Shown piece after piece: positions 15,801 through 17,683 of a DNA stretch of 17,683 bases. This DNA is from Chitinispirillaceae bacterium (lineage in GTDB: Bacteria; Fibrobacterota; Chitinivibrionia; Chitinivibrionales; Chitinispirillaceae): NCBI GenBank assembly GCA_016926315.1, contig JAFGOU010000399.1, positions 1 through 17,683 on the forward strand, written 5' to 3'. The notes under the pieces were generated by a model. It was not told the DNA's origin. It made no database searches and saw only the letters and a list, made by a program, of their open reading frames with translations. The position numbers and the translations under genes were made by a program. Position 1 is the first letter of the stretch. Each line of letters begins with the position of its first letter.

Positions 15801-17683
15801 CGGCGTTCCGTCGCTCTTTACAAAAACAACATCGGCTCCCGTTGTTCCCGCTTCACCAAGCGCCCCGGACAACGGCACATCGATGCAGGCGGTGCCGGGA
15901 TCCTCCAGGGCCTGACGGACAATCCAGGGGTCAGCCAGCAGAAGGGGATCGGAAAGAAATGCCTGGATTATCTTTGGATCTGCGCCGGGGTCGGCTGCAA
16001 AAACATCGGTAAGATAGCATGTCAGCATCCGGCGCGTCAGGAAGGGCGTCAATGAATCCGCCAGTTTTTTCCGGCAGGTTTCCCGAGGCGAGGGGAATCC
16101 TTCCAGATCGTCAACATTGAATACCCCGTCGCCGTTTATATCAAACAGCCTGTCGAAATCATCTCCCCGCAGGTAATCCTGCCGGAGCGTCGCGATAAGC
16201 TCCACCTGCTGCTTCTGAACAGCGTCAAGCAAAGAACCGAGCAGCGTCGCGGTCTGGCTGATTCGCGCTTTTTCTGCATTGCCAAGCAGCCCTGTATACC
16301 TCAGGTGCTGGCGATACGTCACGCCGCCTGAACCGTCCGGTTCCTCAACGCAGACGAGTCCGTTGATCGCCGGCTCTCCGGTATTGAGCCTCGCGAGCGT
16401 GTCGTCATCCAGCTTTTCGTCTCCCTGGGCCACCGTTTCAAAGGTCACCGCAGAAAGCATCGTCCCGATGCTGGCATTAAACAGCGGGTTGAATAGTTCA
16501 CGGCCGGCAGACTGGATTTCATCCAACAGTGCCTTGAGGAGGTTGCTCTGGGCACGGGGCACCGTTCCGACGGCATCCACGATCCTTTCCTTAGCAGCAT
16601 CGGTCAGCAATCCGCGAAAGGCAAGGTGCTGCACCCGGTTCGCCCTATCATAGTCGAGCCGGATACTGAATTGTTCAAGTGCCTTTTTGGCGAACATAAG
16701 ATCCGAATCCGATTTTTTCAGGGCAAAAAAGGTGATCGAATCCATCAGTTCATGCAGGCTGGACGCAAGCGTTTTGCCCGCATTCATCCGCGCGCCTTCC
16801 AGAAGTTCCTCAAGCAGATCCGTCTCTCCGGCGGGAGTGCCGTCTACGCTGCCGAGGATTGCGGTTTTCATGGTCGCGGTCATTAAGCCCTTGTGGAATA
16901 AAGCCTGGGTTTGCCGCACCTCGTCATAGACAACACGGATGTTCGGCGTATTGCTGAAATCCGCGGAATCCAGCTTGTGTGAAAACGGGAGCCCGCCGGG
17001 AGACACCGCCTCAAATTCCATGTCGCCGGAAAGAATCTTCGAAAATCGCCGGGCGGAATCCGCCGGCAGCAAAAGGGAGAGCTTTTCTTTGAGCTGGTCT
17101 TCGGAAAACGGCGAGGAGGTCCAGTTTGAAAGCTCGGTATGTATACCACGGACACCTGCCGATATCTTGCCCAGGAACGCAGGCAGCCCCTCCGCGATAC
17201 TGCGGTACTTGCCCAGGGGATCGTAGCGGTGCCGCAGGAGAAAGTCGATGTCCTCCACCGTGAAACCGCTCCCCTTAATCCTGTCTGCGATATCCACGAA
17301 CCGGATTGTTTTACTGTAAGGATGGTCCTGCGCCAGCACTGCGACAGGCTCATTAATCAATGGCGTGAACGGATTAATCCCCGACAGGGTCTTTAAAGCG
17401 ATAAGATCTTTCACCGGCATTTTCAGGCTCCTGGCAAGAAACCCATACCGATACAGCCCGGTGACCGCGGACAGGGTCAGCCCCAGCTCCCCAAGGGCGG
17501 CGTCGGCATCCTCCAGGGGCCGGGAAACCATGTCCGTCACGATACGGCGCAGGTCATTGTCGGTAAGCCCCAATGCACCCCGTAAAACATCGATGTGGTC
17601 AAGCAGAACAGCTCCGCTGCCTGAAAGGTATTTCCCGAAAGGATCGTCGAATATTTTATCCGCTCCGGGATTGTCCTTCACCA
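12897..17683 (-). CDS. Tc toxin subunit A, N-terminal chain (shell and neuraminidase-like region), 'A1', 5'-partial
   Basis: At least 1594 residues; the gene runs off the right edge, and the GTG at 17681 is probably internal. The visible start (KIFDDPFG...ALGLTDNDLRRIV...LTLSAVTGLYRYGFLARSLKM) matches the later part of the VRP1/TcA helical domain, so several hundred N-terminal residues should lie outside. In order: helical shell with three short repeats (~248-475), an EF-hand-like loop (514-526), a PA14-like beta insertion (~597-740), a second helical region (~745-1060), the ABC-toxin/neuraminidase-like signature (~1065-1200: LFEYFLVDPLMEP, SVRRFIQRCL, NRRIFLHPENWLEPEFRDDKS, LDEIARLSIVSMY), then beta-rich sequence to FYQDKRNVFFV (~1543) and a short tail ending RVRPE. 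'Neuraminidase-like' is a fold name; no sialidase activity is implied. In TcA structures this part forms the outer shell and receptor-binding surface. It is co-directional with A2 and probably in the same operon. Confidence 0.92.
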   Translation of the reverse strand, partial: VKDNPGADKIFDDPFGKYLSGSGAVLLDHIDVLRGALGLTDNDLRRIVTDMVSRPLEDADAALGELGLTLSAVTGLYRYGFLARSLKMPVKDLIALKTLSGINPFTPLINEPVAVLAQDHPYSKTIRFVDIADRIKGSGFTVEDIDFLLRHRYDPLGKYRSIAEGLPAFLGKISAGVRGIHTELSNWTSSPFSEDQLKEKLSLLLPADSARRFSKILSGDMEFEAVSPGGLPFSHKLDSADFSNTPNIRVVYDEVRQTQALFHKGLMTATMKTAILGSVDGTPAGETDLLEELLEGARMNAGKTLASSLHELMDSITFFALKKSDSDLMFAKKALEQFSIRLDYDRANRVQHLAFRGLLTDAAKERIVDAVGTVPRAQSNLLKALLDEIQSAGRELFNPLFNASIGTMLSAVTFETVAQGDEKLDDDTLARLNTGEPAINGLVCVEEPDGSGGVTYRQHLRYTGLLGNAEKARISQTATLLGSLLDAVQKQQVELIATLRQDYLRGDDFDRLFDINGDGVFNVDDLEGFPSPRETCRKKLADSLTPFLTRRMLTCYLTDVFAADPGADPKIIQAFLSDPLLLADPWIVRQALEDPGTACIDVPLSGALGEAGTTGADVVFVKSDGTPVTMIVPSVDTAAIQDDGTPCRPANAASAKFEGWFTVPLDGPYRFYVIRDSDEACAAFRLDAVPEAAVGLDDGFSGADATMLTELKGGIPYRFTFEGKSLHGTGAADRNVRVEIAGENLSRRGLGLLGLNPVSSVQRVGDARWLIIKALLIIRVLGLCERELRYALGRRSLFDDFDFGLLALRDAIRDLERIAGKIQSDNMATGAAPLTWDQAMSLARTENTHLAIAADRPLVIFAGLMRLMDYAAVKKELSPGSDDLISVLENAGRIYHASDNPEWNDAGKAITAHFEKVAALMGREAQTVQDTADLMNYLDSAYTAITEDGRPRAWRIETPCLADERGIRRLWEALRIVERFGLPPAVLFGSMDIICKQEGPDVPGGDMGGFTVARNLRNAVKACYNTEDWRRMVKGISDELRGRKRDALVACIMGRYPEVFTMKEKLFEYFLVDPLMEPVVKTSRIRMALESVRRFIQRCLDGKETWVSPLAIDKEQWKILGRFRFWQANRRIFLHPENWLEPEFRDDKSHLYRELEGTLLQGEVSNELVEDALFKYLHGLDEIARLSIVSMYQETEDDPHEGMLHVIGRTHNLPYNYFYRRFDGSEWTPWEPVDAGVEGDNVTVIMWKQKLHLFWLTFLEKPAEPGQSSDESIESMAKTENPGITKKRIEAQLNWSDYFEGEWRTRQSSEFMLVIPCEDVASLVSARTLVYATKEGRGEMEGAVLIHYGLTYQRVVADTVSEYQPRTEHVPAKVYTDEGIASSFYFTVDPFKDENGNWWVGIQDIGLLQYYWSSEDEEWFIEVPAYDKRISAEKIDHKKYRISGTVRHFGAFRLENKNSPPTITLGGWAPWIPYTHNAHAFVRAGSAYRGVGAFEALDVPILQSGHSPVENPNSDFSLVFPDDPYSDAGWMTMEKYLHRAGQKPFFYQDKRNVFFVKPIDIATLMEEDGWADPVESDKTPEKPTGGMRLRVRPE
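15462..15890 (-). other. PA14-like beta domain inserted in the TcA shell
   Basis: Codes for about residues 597-740 of A1. The core AKFEGWFTVPLDGPYRFYV...AAFRLD, a hydrophobic LKGGIPYRFTFEG strand and NVRVEIAGEN follow the PA14 strand order: 'G(W/Y)F..P..G.Y.F...SDD...L.LD' and 'L.AG..Y.I.'. PA14 domains usually bind carbohydrate or mediate oligomer contacts. Assigned by eye on pattern only. Confidence 0.6.
16104..16142 (-). other. EF-hand/dockerin-type calcium-loop motif inside TcA chain A1
   Basis: Codes for DINGDGVFNVDDL, residues 514-526 of A1. It matches the D-x-N-x-D-G-x-(I/V/F)-x-x-x-D loop with Asp/Asn/Asp at positions 1, 3 and 5, Gly at 6 and Asp at 12. Only one loop is present, lying between helical TcA segments. 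Confidence 0.7.
16260..16940 (-). repeat. Three dispersed copies of a short motif in the A1 helical shell
   Basis: Copies begin at residues ~248 (IRVVYDEVRQTQALFHKGLM), ~340 (IRLDYDRANRVQHLAFRGLL) and ~455 (TYRQHLRYTGLL). Each has the pattern Y-D/R...Q-x-L-x-(F/Y)-x-G-(L/I)-(L/M) followed by an Ala/Lys-rich helix ending in I. DNA positions are 16857-16940, 16581-16664 and 16260-16319. Similar motifs recur in large TcA-like proteins outside the classical entomopathogens, as far as I recall. Confidence 0.6.

Noticed and set aside
14943..16055. Plus-strand open frame of 370 codons opposite A1
   Set aside because: Antisense shadow of the TcA shell and PA14-like region, with no recognisable protein features.
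1..17683. CRISPR array, tRNA/rRNA genes, transposase or integrase
   Set aside because: No short spaced direct repeats, no tRNA-like cloverleaf and no recombinase motif were seen by eye in the intergenic regions or coding frames.

Overview
The window is GC-rich and accessory in character. It holds six protein genes, no RNA genes and no recognisable insertion sequence. The best taxonomic clue is the gene at 6672-7538, a clear member of the TIGR02147/DUF4423 family that is expanded in Fibrobacter and its relatives. It is coupled to a lipoprotein carrying a GGSGAETGNP stretch after the signal peptide. I infer Fibrobacterota, perhaps the Chitinispirillum/Chitinivibrio side, but no rRNA or core gene is present to prove it.

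Layout. (1) 1-3176, plus strand: the 3' part of a large repetitive secreted protein with five ~97-residue Ig/cadherin-like units followed by six Ig/PKD-like units. (2) 3177-3284: a convergent gap with a perfect 12-bp hairpin, a likely shared terminator. (3) 3285-6314, minus strand: a complete gingipain-like C25 cysteine peptidase with signal peptide, propeptide, His/Cys dyad, two beta-sandwich domains and a C-terminal sorting-type domain. (4) 6315-6671: a divergent promoter region, AT-rich, with repeated CTGAAAA/TTTTCAG elements. (5) 6672-9117, plus strand: the TIGR02147 regulator-like gene overlapping a lipoprotein gene by 14 nt. (6) 9235-17683, minus strand: two consecutive genes that together encode a Tc-toxin A subunit (TcA). 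The upstream gene (A1, cut by the window edge) carries the helical shell, a PA14-like insertion, an EF-hand-like loop and the neuraminidase-like region. The downstream gene (A2) carries the rest of the shell, the central channel helices and the TcB-binding domain. They are separated by 50 nt, and A2 has its own strong ribosome binding site.

How the parts may work together. The Tc pair should form one pentameric injection channel, with the two chains assembling as in the known two-chain TcA systems (TccA/TccB, YenA1/YenA2). The TcB and TcC components that would carry the toxic payload are not in the window. The C25 peptidase and the Ig-repeat protein look like secreted surface proteins. The regulator/lipoprotein pair looks like a small independent operon. 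The most unusual feature is the split TcA, with its junction placed after the neuraminidase-like region, plus its extra PA14-like and calcium-loop elements, in an apparently Fibrobacterota genome.
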